NCBI GenBank assembly: GCA_018806985.1
Contig: JADANN010000461.1
Location: 2,751,276-2,815,275 of the forward strand
Length of the DNA: 64,000 nt
Direction of reading: 5' to 3'
From: Angiostrongylus vasorum
Lineage: Eukaryota > Nematoda > Chromadorea > Rhabditida > Metastrongylidae
A program made the translations under genes and the position numbers. The notes under the pieces are model-generated. The model had not been told where the DNA came from. It did no database searches and saw only the letters and a program-made list of their open reading frames with translations. This document shows positions 57,601-63,700 of the stretch, piece after piece (position 1 is the stretch's first letter; each line of letters opens with the position of its first letter).

Positions 57601-57725
57601 TTTAGGTGACACCATCCGATTCGGACGTTCCATATCTTCTTTCCGGTGGATCGCTTTTAGTTCCAGCAGATAACTCGTTGGCTTATTCATCTTTTCATTG
57701 CACCGCAAAAAATCATCTTGGAGAA
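36605..57725 (+). CDS. Contactin-like adhesion gene, signal peptide + C-type lectin-like + Ig (partial gene model)
   Basis: Six exons are visible, assembled by eye. The order is signal peptide, lectin-like domain (CPSSW..GDVCIRLF, SSEAQRKC, GGILFD), a gap, then one Ig domain (Cys in VVLPCFAVG, Trp in NITWFRNE, Cys in FHCTAKNHLG). Contactin of invertebrates has a lectin-like domain before Ig and FN3 repeats and is a GPI-anchored cell-surface protein of neurons and septate junctions. Family assignment is inference from this order. The gene is incomplete: exons are missing between 42987 and 54832, where phases do not join, between 36683 and 41153, and 3' of 57725. Other Ig-superfamily lectin hybrids cannot be excluded. 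Introns hold PLE-3, PLE-4 and many SINEs. Confidence 0.6.
36684..36825 (+). other. Start of intron 1
   Basis: Short AT-rich stretch between the exon 1 donor and SINE-A copy 11. It includes TTTTTTCTACAG at about 36774-36785, which looks like a splice acceptor but leads into the SINE. Confidence 0.4.
36826..37111 (+). mobile_element. SINE-A copy 11 (in intron 1)
   Basis: A box TGGCGTAGTGG at 36834-36844, ATGGGATCGATTCCC (B box), CCGGGGTCGGAAAATTGGCA and ACCAGAATTGTCTTGGAGGA (central), and GAGAGCTTTATCCTTT (end). An extra CCAAGGCCCACCATGG duplication lies before the central domain. It is 142 bp after the exon 1 donor, in the gene's orientation. Confidence 0.8.
37376..37500 (-). mobile_element. 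SINE-B copy 4, head and central domain only
   Basis: CCCGACCCAGGAGGAATGAG is the central complement, GCGGAATCGAACCAGCATCA the B-box complement, and ACCACTGTGCTATTCGTCCC the A-box complement. The body and 3' tail are missing, unusual for a 5'-truncating retroposon, so a later deletion is likely. Confidence 0.65.
37501..38305. other. Intron 1, no feature recognised
   Basis: Overlapping frames of 104 and 68 codons at 37677-37991 have no known domain. They are rich in residues typical of low-complexity AT DNA. Confidence 0.4.
38306..38583 (-). mobile_element. SINE-A copy 12, diverged
   Basis: GGATGTATCATGTGTTGCATTCGATT-like 3' region, TCCCAGAAGAGTCTGACAC (central), and GCAGGGCACCTCAAACCATT then GGACTATGCTCT (head). 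About 20% substituted by eye. Confidence 0.55.
38584..41152. other. Intron or intergenic region with one candidate small exon
   Basis: No SINE or PLE is clear here. A possible exon lies at 39521-39615 and is listed separately. A weak SINE-A-like trace is at 40890-41000 (CTCGGCTGATCAATCGCT). Confidence 0.35.
39521..39615 (+). CDS. Candidate cysteine-rich exon between exon 1 and the lectin exons
   Basis: Acceptor GATCTTTCAG at 39511-39520. With the one-base phase left by exon 1 the frame stays open for 32 codons (CSKWCSKLISCPKGIFC) and ends CAG at 39615 in phase 0, as exon 41153 needs. It thus repairs the otherwise stop-containing join of exon 1 to 41153. The donor GTTTTT is poor, and a better donor at 39642 would not give the right phase. 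Weak candidate. Confidence 0.2.
41153..41299 (+). CDS. Lectin-like domain exon a
   Basis: Acceptor CTATTTCTTTGTAG, donor CAG|GTAAGA; 49 codons, phase 0 at both ends in the only useful frame. After a polar linker it enters the domain with CPSSWTPSGDVCIRLF and ends PLTSSEAQ. This matches the opening of C-type-lectin-like domains: CPxxW, then CYRLF-like, then xxSxAQ before the next cysteine. Two cysteines suit the N-terminal disulfide of long-form domains. Direct splicing from exon 1 would create a stop, so at least one exon lies between. Confidence 0.7.
41300..41484. other. Intron sequence between exon a and SINE-C copy 8
   Basis: Starts with the GTAAGA donor. AT-rich, nothing else seen. Confidence 0.5.
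41485..41690 (+). mobile_element. SINE-C copy 8
   Basis: Carries the leader (TTCATTGCTGATTTGGGTTA, then CCCAGATTAATCCCG, then GACGGGTGATTGCTGATGGC). Then AGAACTAGCTCAGAGAACGG, CGTGGTGTGGTGGTGAACGC, TAGCGCTTTCGTTCCCC and GACACCTGTGGTCCGAAGTC. The leader shows that full-length SINE-C extends about 80 bp 5' of the tRNA-like head. Confidence 0.75.
41691..42117. other. Intron sequence, no feature recognised
   Basis: AT-rich. Ends in the acceptor TTTTTTTCTTAG at 42106-42117. Confidence 0.5.
42118..42198 (+). CDS. Lectin-like domain exon b
   Basis: 81 bp, phase 0 on both sides. RKCVLEGGILFDCDRPG, then SVDDLADILR. Joined to exon a it gives SSEAQ-RKCVLEGGILF, the ..A...C...GG.L pattern that every C-type-lectin-like domain shows after its first helix. 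Acceptor TTTTTTTCTTAG, donor CGA|GTAAGT. Confidence 0.7.
42476..42747 (+). mobile_element. SINE-A copy 13 (between exons b and c)
   Basis: A box TGGCGCAGTGG at 42484-42494, GTGGAATCGATCCCTG (B box), TTGCCAAATTGGTACCAGAC (central), and GGGATTGATCAACGCCGACA (end). The central GGGGTCGG box is altered to CGTGGTTG. Confidence 0.8.
42884..42987 (+). CDS. Lectin-like domain exon c (phase 0 in, phase 2 out)
   Basis: Acceptor CTTATTTTAG, donor CT|GTAAGT. The frame reads GLYDNELLESTWLVSRKGGQ then TPRAITRSEGEQYK plus two bases. It joins exon b in phase. ESTWLVSRKGG could be the W.G strand of the lectin fold. The expected C-terminal cysteines of the domain are not here, so another exon should follow. 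I could not find it in the 11.8 kb to the Ig exon. Confidence 0.55.
43530..43541. repeat. Target-site duplication, left copy
   Basis: TGCATATCTAGC directly left of the PLE-3 terminus. Identical to the 12 bases at 45281-45292. Confidence 0.85.
43622..43659 (-). ncRNA. Hammerhead-like motif 7 (box 2 mutated)
   Basis: On the minus strand: CAGGCTCTGAAGAAGGCG, then ATACTGCC, then GAGACGTCAGCTAC. CTGAAGA and GTC fit, helix I pairs (GGCT/AGCT), helix II is GGCG/TGCC. Box 2 is GAGAC instead of GAAAC. Confidence 0.55.
43857..44255 (+). pseudogene. PLE-3 reverse transcriptase, truncated
   Basis: A 132-codon frame starting in motif B (AMGQRLAPSLTIVF). Motif C is LLYCRYVDDCFIIFCTQEMD. Thumb sequences follow: NEQSEYIKFTREK, NVQINLSSSGYLTKWYRKPS. 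All RT motifs before B (fingers, LYTNV) are absent, so no RT activity is possible. The frame is lost at about 44250 before the GIY-YIG frame begins. Confidence 0.75.
44364..44858 (+). pseudogene. PLE-3 GIY-YIG endonuclease domain
   Basis: 164 codons. AIKRCLRRAGLEESVAIVEI leads into CVICPYGRDGDCMSSG (CxxC, GDC), TIYLISCNNCGDEYIGETGR, then MHIKEHLDGKRK, HRIQNHSRDDFEVKVNILAQ and KLLEAFLDKCQ. It looks complete as a fold but diverges at residues conserved between PLE-2 and PLE-4 (DGKRK for VGTREP), pointing to a different subfamily. Stops soon after the late Glu. Confidence 0.75.
45111..45150 (+). ncRNA. Hammerhead-like motif 8 (decayed)
   Basis: CCAGGTTCTGAAGAAGGCGA, then TACTGCC, then GAAGCATCGGCTACTG. 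Box 1 fits. Box 2 is GAAGC instead of GAAAC. The triplet is ATC. It is the inverted partner of motif 7 and has decayed independently. Confidence 0.5.
45281..45292. repeat. Target-site duplication, right copy
   Basis: TGCATATCTAGC directly after the PLE-3 tail, identical to 43530-43541. Both lie at the same point of the SINE-A consensus. Confidence 0.85.
45476..45914. other. Intron sequence; one poor exon candidate
   Basis: TTTTTATCCGACAG (ending 45633) is a plausible acceptor. In the phase left by exon c it reads LRLRRHKKEEEARSL then stop, with no good donor. This could be a truncating alternative end or chance. Otherwise AT-rich. Confidence 0.3.
45915..46205 (+). mobile_element. SINE-C copy 9 (fullest copy)
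   Basis: Leader CTCAGCTTAACTGGGTTTAA, CCCAGATCAATCCCGTTGAC and GGGTGATTGCTGAAGGC. Head GAACTAGCTGAGAGACAGGC and GCATGGTGTGGTGGTGAGCG. B-box-like GTGCGTTCGTTCCGCACTGC. Then TTTGCAAATATCTCAGTATC, CCCTGCCGTGAAAACTTG and TAAAAGGCAATAAATAAAA. The best copy for a consensus. PLE-4 begins 17 bp after its tail. Confidence 0.8.
46272..46311 (-). ncRNA. Hammerhead-like motif 9 (box 1 lost)
   Basis: On the minus strand: GGGATTGGCGAAGGCG, then AAATCCGCA, then GAAACGTCAGCTTG. Box 2 and the GTC triplet are intact. Box 1 CTGAGGA has become TTGGCGA, so the core is broken. Confidence 0.5.
46540..46915 (-). pseudogene. GIY-YIG remnant of PLE-4 main copy
   Basis: Blocks readable on the minus strand are MSSGTVYLISCKTCGDEYIG, ETGRPLCV, then AQESRTQARKTLE. 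Single-base deletions (for example at CTAGTGGGTATTTGG and GGTCCTATGCG) split the frame. The plus-strand arm copy at 49133-49534 preserves the frame through the same region. Confidence 0.65.
47112..49005 (-). pseudogene. PLE-4 N-terminal region and reverse transcriptase, frameshifted
   Basis: The most complete PLE coding region here. The segment at 49005-48250 is a Lys/Arg-rich N-terminal part (251 codons). A frameshift in an A-run near 48255 leads to the RT start IRDKGGEFVVIPHQLD, then PLLYLLIKTHK, then VRPTSSCVDGPTDRMTWF. Motif A is DVTALYTNVSNDSAIQAIF (frame 48112-47594). Another shift leads to motif B MGERVAPSLAIAF and motif C CRYIDDCFVLCSAQE (47578-47333), then the thumb (47472-47221). 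Motif B has GER where others have GQR. Three or more frameshifts make it inactive. Confidence 0.8.
49133..49534 (+). pseudogene. GIY-YIG endonuclease in the right arm of PLE-4
   Basis: 133 codons. KRCLRRAGLEDSVNKVEMPP, NCIICPNGRDGDCMSSG, then TVYLISCKTCGDENIGET (NIGET for the usual YIGET, a change at the YIG tyrosine), RPLRVCIKEHLVSRRKPN and VRVTILAQESRTQARKTLEA. Ends early with a stop where others continue FW. Not attached to any RT on this strand. Confidence 0.7.
49826..49866 (+). ncRNA. Hammerhead ribozyme-like motif 10 (core intact)
   Basis: CCAGGGCCTGAGGAAGGCG, then AAATCCGCC, then GAAACGTCAGCTTG. Box 1 CTGAGGA at 49832-49838, helix II GGCG/CGCC, box 2 GAAAC, triplet GTC. Helix I is weaker at its base (GGGC against AGCT). 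The best-preserved motif in an otherwise complete PLE arm. Confidence 0.7.
49968..51127. other. No gene recognised; mariner-terminus-like sequence
   Basis: GGGTGTCTCCGAAAAGTAATGG at 50600-50621 resembles the inverted terminal repeats of mariner DNA transposons and follows a TA. No matching opposite repeat or transposase frame was found. A 101-codon minus frame at 49923-50228 is not recognised. Confidence 0.3.
51128..51482 (+). mobile_element. SINE-B copy 5
   Basis: GGTGCGGGTAGCACAGTGGT (A box), GTGCTGCTTCGATCCCGC (B box), CTTACCAAGCCTCTTATTCC and TCCGGGGTCGCGGAATCGGA (central), CATTCAAGATGAAATGAAAA (body), and GATGGGATCCGCAAAGTAGA (tail). Small deletion in the body. Confidence 0.75.
51483..52019. 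other. No feature recognised
   Basis: AT-rich sequence between two SINE-B copies in opposite orientation. Confidence 0.45.
52020..52362 (-). mobile_element. SINE-B copy 6
   Basis: TGCAGATCCGAGCACTTTTT and GCATTCGATTCGTTTCCTCG (tail complement), CCGGACAAGCGTAGTACCAA and CGCCGGAGGGTTGGTGAGCC (central), and GATCGGCATCGCTACCACTG (head). About 12 bp separate it from SINE-A copy 15. Both are on the minus strand. Confidence 0.75.
52374..52653 (-). mobile_element. SINE-A copy 15
   Basis: AAGGATAAAGGATAAAGCTC start, GACTCGCGGTGCCCTACCGA, CAGACAAGTCTAATACCAGT, CCCCGGAGGGATGGAAGGCT, CGCAGTGGCGCCTCCAACCA end. Close to consensus. Confidence 0.8.
52654..53877. other. Intron sequence, no feature recognised
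   Basis: Open frames of 60-85 codons on both strands (52937-53194, 53506-53712) have no known domain. The missing lectin exon may be here but I could not identify it. Confidence 0.4.
53878..54126 (-). mobile_element. Solo PLE terminal repeat with hammerhead
   Basis: GTTGAGCTTACACGAGGTTG at the left end matches the terminus of the other PLEs. A minus-strand hammerhead follows. No coding region is attached. It abuts PLE-5. Confidence 0.5.
53913..53953 (-). ncRNA. Hammerhead ribozyme-like motif 11 (classical CUGAUGA core)
   Basis: Minus strand: CCGGCTCTGATGAAGACG, then AAGACGTT, then GAAACGTTAGCCGAA. Box 1 CTGATGA (53941-53947) is the textbook core. Helix II is GACG/CGTT with loop AAGA. Box 2 GAAAC (53923-53927). 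The triplet is GTT, still a U-H site. Helix I pairs five bases (CGGCT with AGCCG). The extra A after box 1 is present here too. Confidence 0.7.
54127..54510. mobile_element. PLE-5: back-to-back inverted terminal repeats without coding sequence
   Basis: Left arm (minus) and right arm (plus) are inverted copies: CTGATAAGCACACACAAGG at 54131 against CTCGTGTGTGCTTATCAAG at 54482, and the CAGCTGCAATCTAG..CCAAATACCTCTATA block against its complement near 54370. The arms almost touch at about 54335. A decayed hammerhead is in the right arm. No RT or nuclease remains. Confidence 0.6.
54409..54450 (+). ncRNA. Hammerhead-like motif 12 (decayed)
   Basis: CCAGGCTCTGAAGAAGGCC, then AAACCCACC, then AAAACCTTAGCTATAC. 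Box 1 CTGAAGA fits. Box 2 is AAAAC, helix II is poor, the triplet is CTT. Confidence 0.4.
54511..54831. other. Intron sequence before the Ig exon
   Basis: AT-rich with the acceptor AAACTTCGTTTAG at the end. Nothing else seen. Confidence 0.5.
54832..54971 (+). CDS. Immunoglobulin domain exon, first half
   Basis: Two bases complete a preceding codon, then 46 codons to GAAGTG|GTGAGT. SPSEVFFYSRADADYVVLPC, then FAVGQPAPNITWFRNE. The Cys (strand B), GxPxPxITW (strand C Trp) and RNE turn are diagnostic of an I-set Ig domain, as in contactins, L1-type and other neural adhesion molecules. The preceding exon must end with one base of a codon, which exon c does not, so an exon is missing. Confidence 0.8.
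54972..57185. other. Intron between the two Ig exons, first part
   Basis: A purine-rich run (AAGAAAGAAAATAAAGGGGA-like) lies at about 55550-55620 and another at 55750-55800. No SINE, PLE or extra exon recognised. Confidence 0.45.
57186..57590 (+). mobile_element. RepD copy 4
   Basis: Complete: CCTCCCAACGGTTTACCGCC start, GATGTACAGCGGGTGG, GTAAATCTCCCTCTGATCCA, AGACCTGGGGCAGAC, CAGTGAGGACGGGCCGTTCA and a degenerate GTGTCAAGTG tail. It ends 15 bp before the Ig exon. Confidence 0.65.
57606..57725 (+). CDS. Immunoglobulin domain exon, second half
   Basis: Acceptor CATTTTAG, donor GAA|GTAAAG; 40 codons, phase 0 both ends, joining 54971 in frame. VTPSDSDVPYLLSGGSLLVP, then ADNSLAYSSFHCTAKNHLGE. 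GGSLLVP is strand E, and SSFHCTAKNHLG is the strand F Cys with the CxAxNxxG ending. It completes the Ig domain begun at 54832. In contactins a further Ig domain usually follows; none is visible up to 64000. Confidence 0.8.
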
Positions 57726-57861
57726 GTAAAGTGGGTTTTTTCTCGTAGTATTTTTCGATTCCTGTAGTTAGAAGAAGCCCTTTCCGAACTTTTCTAGTCT
57801 AAAATCATTTTCCCCTTGTCAAAAACCAAAACGTTTCCTATTTTTTTATTTCTTATTTATT
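57726..57861. other. Intron sequence between the Ig exon and RepD copy 5
   Basis: Starts with GTAAAGTGGG. AT-rich. Confidence 0.5.
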
Positions 57862-58265
57862 ACAACCCTCCCAACGGTTTAGCGATTCGTCGTGGCTGGG
57901 AGGTGTTCCTGGTTGTCGGGATGCGATGTAGAGTGGGAATACTCATCCCCCCCAAAGGTTCTCCCAGGCTAAAGAGTCTGGCGTTTCCACCTGGAATCCC
58001 AGCTAAGAGTAAACCAATACCAGGATCCACCACCGTCCAGACACCAAACTAGTTGCATGGTGGCACATCTACCTCTAGTCCACAAGGGCTACGACTACCA
58101 GTGGTGGTGATGACCTGGGGCAGACGTTGGCCAGGTAGAGCTTGGGACTCCAGTGAACCACAATGGCTAAACCAGCAAAACTCTGGAAATTGGAGTTTTT
58201 GCTGGCGCCCGGACAACCAGTGAGGACGAGCCGTCCAAGTATCAACTCTAAGTAAGTAAGTATTT
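57862..58265 (+). mobile_element. RepD copy 5
   Basis: CCTCCCAACGGTTTAGCGAT start, CGATGTAGAGTGGGAATACT, AGAGTAAACCAATACCAGGA, GTGATGACCTGGGGCAGACG, CAGTGAGGACGAGCCGTCCA, and tail CTAAGTAAGTAAGTATTTAT. This clean TAAG tail sets the orientation of the family. Same direction as copy 4, with the Ig exon between them. Confidence 0.65.
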
Positions 58266-59009
58266 ATTGCAGTTTCAGTCTATCATATTTATTACTACTT
58301 TTAGTGTTTTCATGGTCCAGAGACAAAAAAATATTCCATGACATAATAATGACAACATTAACACTAGTATAAAAAAAAACAAATTAGGCATGGAGAAAAA
58401 GACCAAGACGAGAAAACTTTTGCTTTAAAATCAATGATGATTTTATTTAAATATGAGACAAATCTACAGAAATGAACCAGTATGTATTCAGAGGTACGCC
58501 GATTCTTCTGAAACCGGCGTTTTTGGATTCATTTCGTCCACACCGTAGTGCTGTTGTCCCTCTCTATAATGGTGGTGCGAAACTCGAATGTGAAGCGCCT
58601 AATCATCAGCCAAGTTAGCCATTTTCATCCTTTCCATACTTTTTTTTCCCCTTTCTTCTTAATTTCCTTCTCATCATGATCACTATGAACTAAACTGACC
58701 TTTCACTAACAAACATCACAGCGACAATAAACAAATGCATAGAAATCAGAAATGTGAGAAAACTTTCGCTTTGTGACGACTATGCTGATCATACGTAAAG
58801 TTTTCGTTGAATTCGATAGGGATTATTGACAAAATTAAAATGCACAACAATGAAAATAAAATAAGAGAAAACATGTGATTGTGTGGGAAAAGGAATCCAT
58901 CGTTAAATAAAGTGGTAAGAGCTAATGCACTGAGATCGCTATGATCGTTAATACTATTATAATATTAAAGATCATGCGGCGAATAGCACAATGGTATTTA
59001 TTTATTCAT
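58266..59009. other. No feature recognised
   Basis: AT-rich, no exon, SINE or PLE identified. Confidence 0.45.
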
Positions 59010-59345
59010 TTCTATGACCCGTTTTCCCACCAACTATGCGGATTCCAGCACTTCTCACTTTCGATTCGTTTTCTAGCATCCTCACTACACTACTGCTTGA
59101 AAATTTCCATTTCATCTTGAATGTCGTAGAATGCTGATCGAGTCGATTCTCCTTGGGGTCCTGAAATAACCGGGCTGGAGCGTGCGTTGCTAGTTGGATT
59201 GCAGAAAGTGTATTTTTTTCCTGGACAAGCCCGGTATTAATTTCCCGATCTCGGAGGGATGAGAGGCTTGGTTGGGCCGGGTCGGAATCGAACTAGCACC
59301 ATGCTCGTGATGACCGTCATCATTACCATTGTGCTATGCGCCGCA
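59010..59345 (-). mobile_element. SINE-B copy 7
   Basis: CTCACTTTCGATTCGTTTTC (tail), TCCATTTCATCTTGAATGTC (body), CGGTATTAATTTCCCGATCT (central), GTCGGAATCGAACTAGCACC (B-box complement), and CATTGTGCTATGCGCCGC (A-box complement). ATCATGCGGCGAATAGCACA at 58971 just upstream on the + strand is an extra fragment of a plus-strand head, giving a small inverted pair. Confidence 0.75.
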
Positions 59346-59459
59346 TGATCTTTAATATTATATTCATATATTTTGGAAACCGACATTCGTTCAACTTCGA
59401 CCAGTATTTTTTCAAGTAACTAAGCTAGTATGAGCCAGCTATAAAAATTTTTGTACACA

Positions 59460-59880
59460 TACTATTACATGTCACACTGTGCGGGTCTCAGCACTTGTAT
59501 TTGATTCCTTTTTCTCACATCCACCATTTACGATGGTCTGCGAACTTTTTTTGTATGTGGGTTTGACTATTGGTTGAGAATTTTTTCGTCTTCACGAGTG
59601 TCGTCGATTGCTGGTTGAGTCGGTGGTCCTTGGAATACTGGAAAAAGCCATGCTAGGACGTCCTCATGTGGGTTACAGGGAGTGATTTGACTCCAGACAT
59701 GTCTGGTGCCAATTTTCTTCTTGGAATCCTGGAAACGCCATGATAGAGCATTCTTATGTGGATTAGAAGGAGCGGTTTTTCCTCATACAGTTTGGGTGCC
59801 AATTTTACGACTCCGATGTGATAAGAATCTCGCTGAGTGCGGTACGGGGTTGAACCAACTTCTAGGTAGGTTGGGCCGTC
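59460..59880 (-). mobile_element. SINE-B copy 8, diverged with internal duplication
   Basis: GTGCGGGTCTCAGCACTTG, TTGAGAATTTTTTCGTCTTC and GATTGCTGGTTGAGTCGGTG trace the tail and body. The central part appears twice (CATGTCTGGTGCCAATTTTC and CAGTTTGGGTGCCAATTTTA), each after a TTGGAAT..GGA..CGCCATG..AGG block. Ends GGTACGGGGTTGAACCAAC. Confidence 0.55.
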
Positions 59881-60316
59881 AGCAGAGCGAACGGGACTGC
59901 TCCAACGTATTATTAATACTTATTGATATCGTTGTTATTACTTTTATTTTCATACACACCTTATTTAATGCTATTCTCCAATGATGGTTACAATAATAGC
60001 AATGGATCCCCTATAATAGTAGTGATAATAATAATAACTTTGCGAATGAGCGATAAAACGTTGTGCGAAATTCGTATAAAAAGTGGGCGGAGCTGTAAAC
60101 GCAGATGAGGGTGAGGGAGACCTGACCTGTACAAATACCCAACTAGGTGGGATCCAAATAATGGACAAATTCACTTTTTATTCTTCGCAGACCAATCCAT
60201 TGCAAAAAACGATAGTGATTACACGATGTTGTCCCCATCAGCTGTTTCTCTAATGCTTCACTTAATTATTTACTTAGTAGTGATTGGATGATTACCGACA
60301 GCGGCTATAGGTCAGT
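59881..60316. other. No feature recognised
   Basis: AT-rich, including a TAATAATAATAA-type patch near 60025. Confidence 0.45.
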
Positions 60317-60420
60317 AATATAGCTGAGAGAAAGGCGAAACGAACAGGTGTGGTGGCGAACGCGTTAGCCCTCTGAAAGGGTAACAGCGTGCTCAATCTC
60401 CGCCACAGACACCATATTCT
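60317..60420 (+). mobile_element. SINE-C copy 10, truncated
   Basis: TAGCTGAGAGAAAGGCGAAA, GGTGTGGTGGCGAACGCGTT, GAAAGGGTAACAGCGTGCTC and CCGCCACAGACACC. The GCATGG part is deleted and the copy stops after GACACC. Confidence 0.6.
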
Positions 60421-60469
60421 GTGTGAATGGCAGCACTTTTTTCCATTCATTTGCTTTTTTCCCTCATCT

Positions 60470-60770
60470 TTGATCCACTAATTTCTCTGGATGTCAGCGT
60501 AAATACGGCTGCTGCTTGAGGACTTTGTTCCATTTAATGAATGTCGTTGAATGCTGGTCGAGTTGATCCTTCTTGGAGTCTTGGTATAGCAGTGCTAGGC
60601 CGCTCCTAGGTCTCCATCGGAGCAACCTTTCCAGGCAAGTCTAGAACCTATTTTCCAACCTCACAGAGATTAGAACCTTAGTTTGCCTAGGCTGGGTCGA
60701 ACTGGTTTTTCGTATATGATGTAGGACGGTATTTACTACTACTTTACCGAAGCTCTAAGTAAAATGTGAA
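60470..60770 (-). mobile_element. SINE-B copy 9, diverged
   Basis: TTCCATTTAATGAATGTCGT, TGAATGCTGGTCGAGTTGAT and CTTTCCAGGCAAGTCTAGAA then CCTATTTTCCAACCTCA (central). The head is GGCTGGGTCGAACTGG and TACTACTTTACCGAAGC, with A box lost. Confidence 0.55.
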
Positions 60771-63700
60771 ATCTAAAAAAAAAGCCGAGTGAACAATCCC
60801 TCTATGAATAGTGGTTTATTTTGTGATCTTTTCAACTTTTTATGCAAAATTTCTTCTGCAAAGGAGACCCATTTTCATTTTAGAGCGGAATTGAAACAAA
60901 ACGCTGATATTCTTCCATTTGCCCTTTCTGGATGGTCAAACCAAAGTCTCTTTGAGGATCACCCTGCTCACATTTCTAGTCTCCTCAACAGCGTTCTAAC
61001 TCGAACGGGCACCAATAAAGCCTCCGCAATGTCGTTCATCCTCGGCGCATGTCAGAGGTTCCCCCGTGGGATTCGCCGCGTTGAAGTGCAGGACATGAGC
61101 ACCAATTTTTCGTCTGGAGCTTGCAAAATGATCCAGAGAATGGAAATGCCTAACAAAGTCTCCTTTCGAAAATCGCTCACTTTCAGGAGTTCTCAATTTT
61201 TTTTCAAGTAAGAGCCATCCGAATATACCTTAACTTCACTATCTCCGATTGACTAGACTGATAATCGACGTGACTTCGATGATTCCGAACAACTACATTG
61301 CGGCCTAGTGCTAAGGGTTTATGATGGTCATTTGAGCAATAAATGTGGAACGAACGGCAACTAAATTACCTCAATAACACCACAATGGAGAAGAGCGCGT
61401 TTTTCAGACAGCCATTGAGTTACATTTCTACTGCGCCAACTTTTTCCCCTTCAACTTTTCACTTAGGCATCTTTTAGCCTATTCATTTCAATTTCTGCCC
61501 GTTCGTCCCATCTTTCGTTTTCATTACGAAAATTGCCATGATGCTTTCAGTGCGACGTCCTACTTTTTTTGCTAAATAATCAGCTGCACGTATATCGTTG
61601 GTGGAACATGTCGTGTTTAATTGAATGCACAGAGATGACCAGTTCTCACATTCCATGCCGGCTATAGCACTTCTTTCACTCATCTCTTTGTCATATAACC
61701 ATCATTCATAGAGGTGATCCGGTTCTAGTGACGATTTATTATTGCTCCAATGTGAAGACATGGCTTGCTTGCTTCTCACCTTTGTGTTGGTTGCTGGTCG
61801 AACGTGGTCTTTCTGAGATAGTCGTGCCTGGACGTTTCCAGATCTTCATCACAGCTAGTGGCCGATCTTTTTGAACCACAGGAGGGTTTGCTGCCTTCTT
61901 GGATGATAGTGATTTCTGTGATAAATGCAAATCTTGCCATTAGTCAGAGACAAACTAACGACGATCTGTCAGACCAGGACCCCTCGTGTTTTATATTTTG
62001 TCTTAAATTTAATCCATTCATTGTTGGCTCATTTTATTGCTATTTTAGAGTGTGGTTCTTTTCTTTTAGAGATTCCTATGTCTAATCATTCAGTGGAAAT
62101 TGAAATAACGCAAGCCGAAAGATCTAGTGATACCTAGACAGAGTTTTGCCATGCATAACTTACTCCGACCTGTCGGACCTAAACAATACTTCTATTTTTC
62201 ATTGTCATCTTAAGATAGAACAGATCATTATTCTCCTTCACGAATGCAAAAAACAAACCAAAGGCGAACTCGAACTTACTACCTCGCGCAAATACCTGAG
62301 TGAACTTTCAATGATATTTTTTTTCGTTTCATTCTAAATTACATAGTTTGAAGGACAAAGATAATTTGCTGAATTCAGTTTCGTTTCGAGATTGTGTTTC
62401 TCATGAAATTAGATTTATTGAGACAATTCGTTCTATTCGATGAGAATCCAATATCTTCTGGTCATCCAACTCCTTACGACTTTAACTCTGTTTTGATAAT
62501 AAATGTTCCTCTACTTTTTTTCCCTTCAAAAAAGCATTCGGTCAGGCATACATCCTTTTTTTCGGTAATCCAGTGGAAAGTCTTTTCGCTTCCACTTTTC
62601 TTTTGAATCCAGTACGCTATGGCACTAGAGCATTCTGAGAACAGATGAGTTTGCAAAAAAATGATAGTCAGTTGGTAAGTTCTTGAAGGGGAAGAAGAAG
62701 AAGTGGTTTGTGTTTTACAACCTCACTCCGCTTCCCATATGTCTGCGTACACCATCTGACTTTCTCGGAAAGGTTTTTCTTTTAAATGGGCTTGACTTTG
62801 TAATCTCATTTCACCTCTGCTACGAACACATACGCTTCCCCATAGATATGTTTTTTATTTTGCGTCTCGCAGAAAAATCCCTACATTACACTGAAGCTGC
62901 GACGGCGCTATTCAACTGTTATGTGTCGTGGGTCATTCGTACGAATAAAACTACGAATGCGCTATCGGTTGTGTAAAAGCTGCTGTTGGTCAGCTTCTAC
63001 TTCTGATCTAAGAGAAAAGTGCTCTTGCTAAAGTGAGAATGTTCTCCAGAATTCTTCAAAATACTGAAGCATCTACATTTCATTCATGTTCTTGATGTTC
63101 TTGAGTTACGAGAAAGGTAAAAGGTAGGAGGAGAAGACCAAAAAGTCGCAGAACTAGAGCAAAACAAGAGTGGAATTTTTTGCACAGAATCAACACGGAT
63201 TGCTTTCAATTCATTTGAATCGGTTTATCATTCCCTCAGTCGTTATCTTACTTCTCCGTCTTCCATATCTTTTGAACTTCTTTTTTTCTTTTTTTGCTAC
63301 TGAACAGATATGAGTGTGAGGAAATATTTATGGCTTCAACTTACACTGGAAATCACCCAACAGGGTCGTTTTTTGAGAACAATTTAAAGGAGACGATAAA
63401 GAAGTAAACAAAACAACGAGAAGAGGGAGAAGTCTGCGAATGAAAACACGCACTCATAGATAAACGACTTGAGGTGATCACCAGTACGCTTGCACTCTTT
63501 ACTTCACCGCCTCTACCCATTCCCCCTCTCCATTGCGGTCTCTAGTTGTTGTTCTGCAGACAGCAGCAGTTCTCGGCATCTAAGGGTGTCTTCTTCTTAT
63601 TTGTTTTTGACAGCTTTGAATTAGTGCTACCGACGGCTGTCAGGAAGGGTGATCTGGAATGAGAGGAGTCTCGGAGGTGAGATGCGATGTTGAAATCGCA

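Noticed and set aside
1849..59345. Genuine tRNA genes at SINE heads
   Set aside because: A- and B-box-like sequences are present, but acceptor-stem pairing and a proper anticodon arm are not visible, and each is followed by a shared non-tRNA body. They are SINE heads.
60789..61211. 140-codon frame as a host gene or exon
   Set aside because: No domain, no splice signals that fit, overlapping open frame on the other strand; insufficient support.
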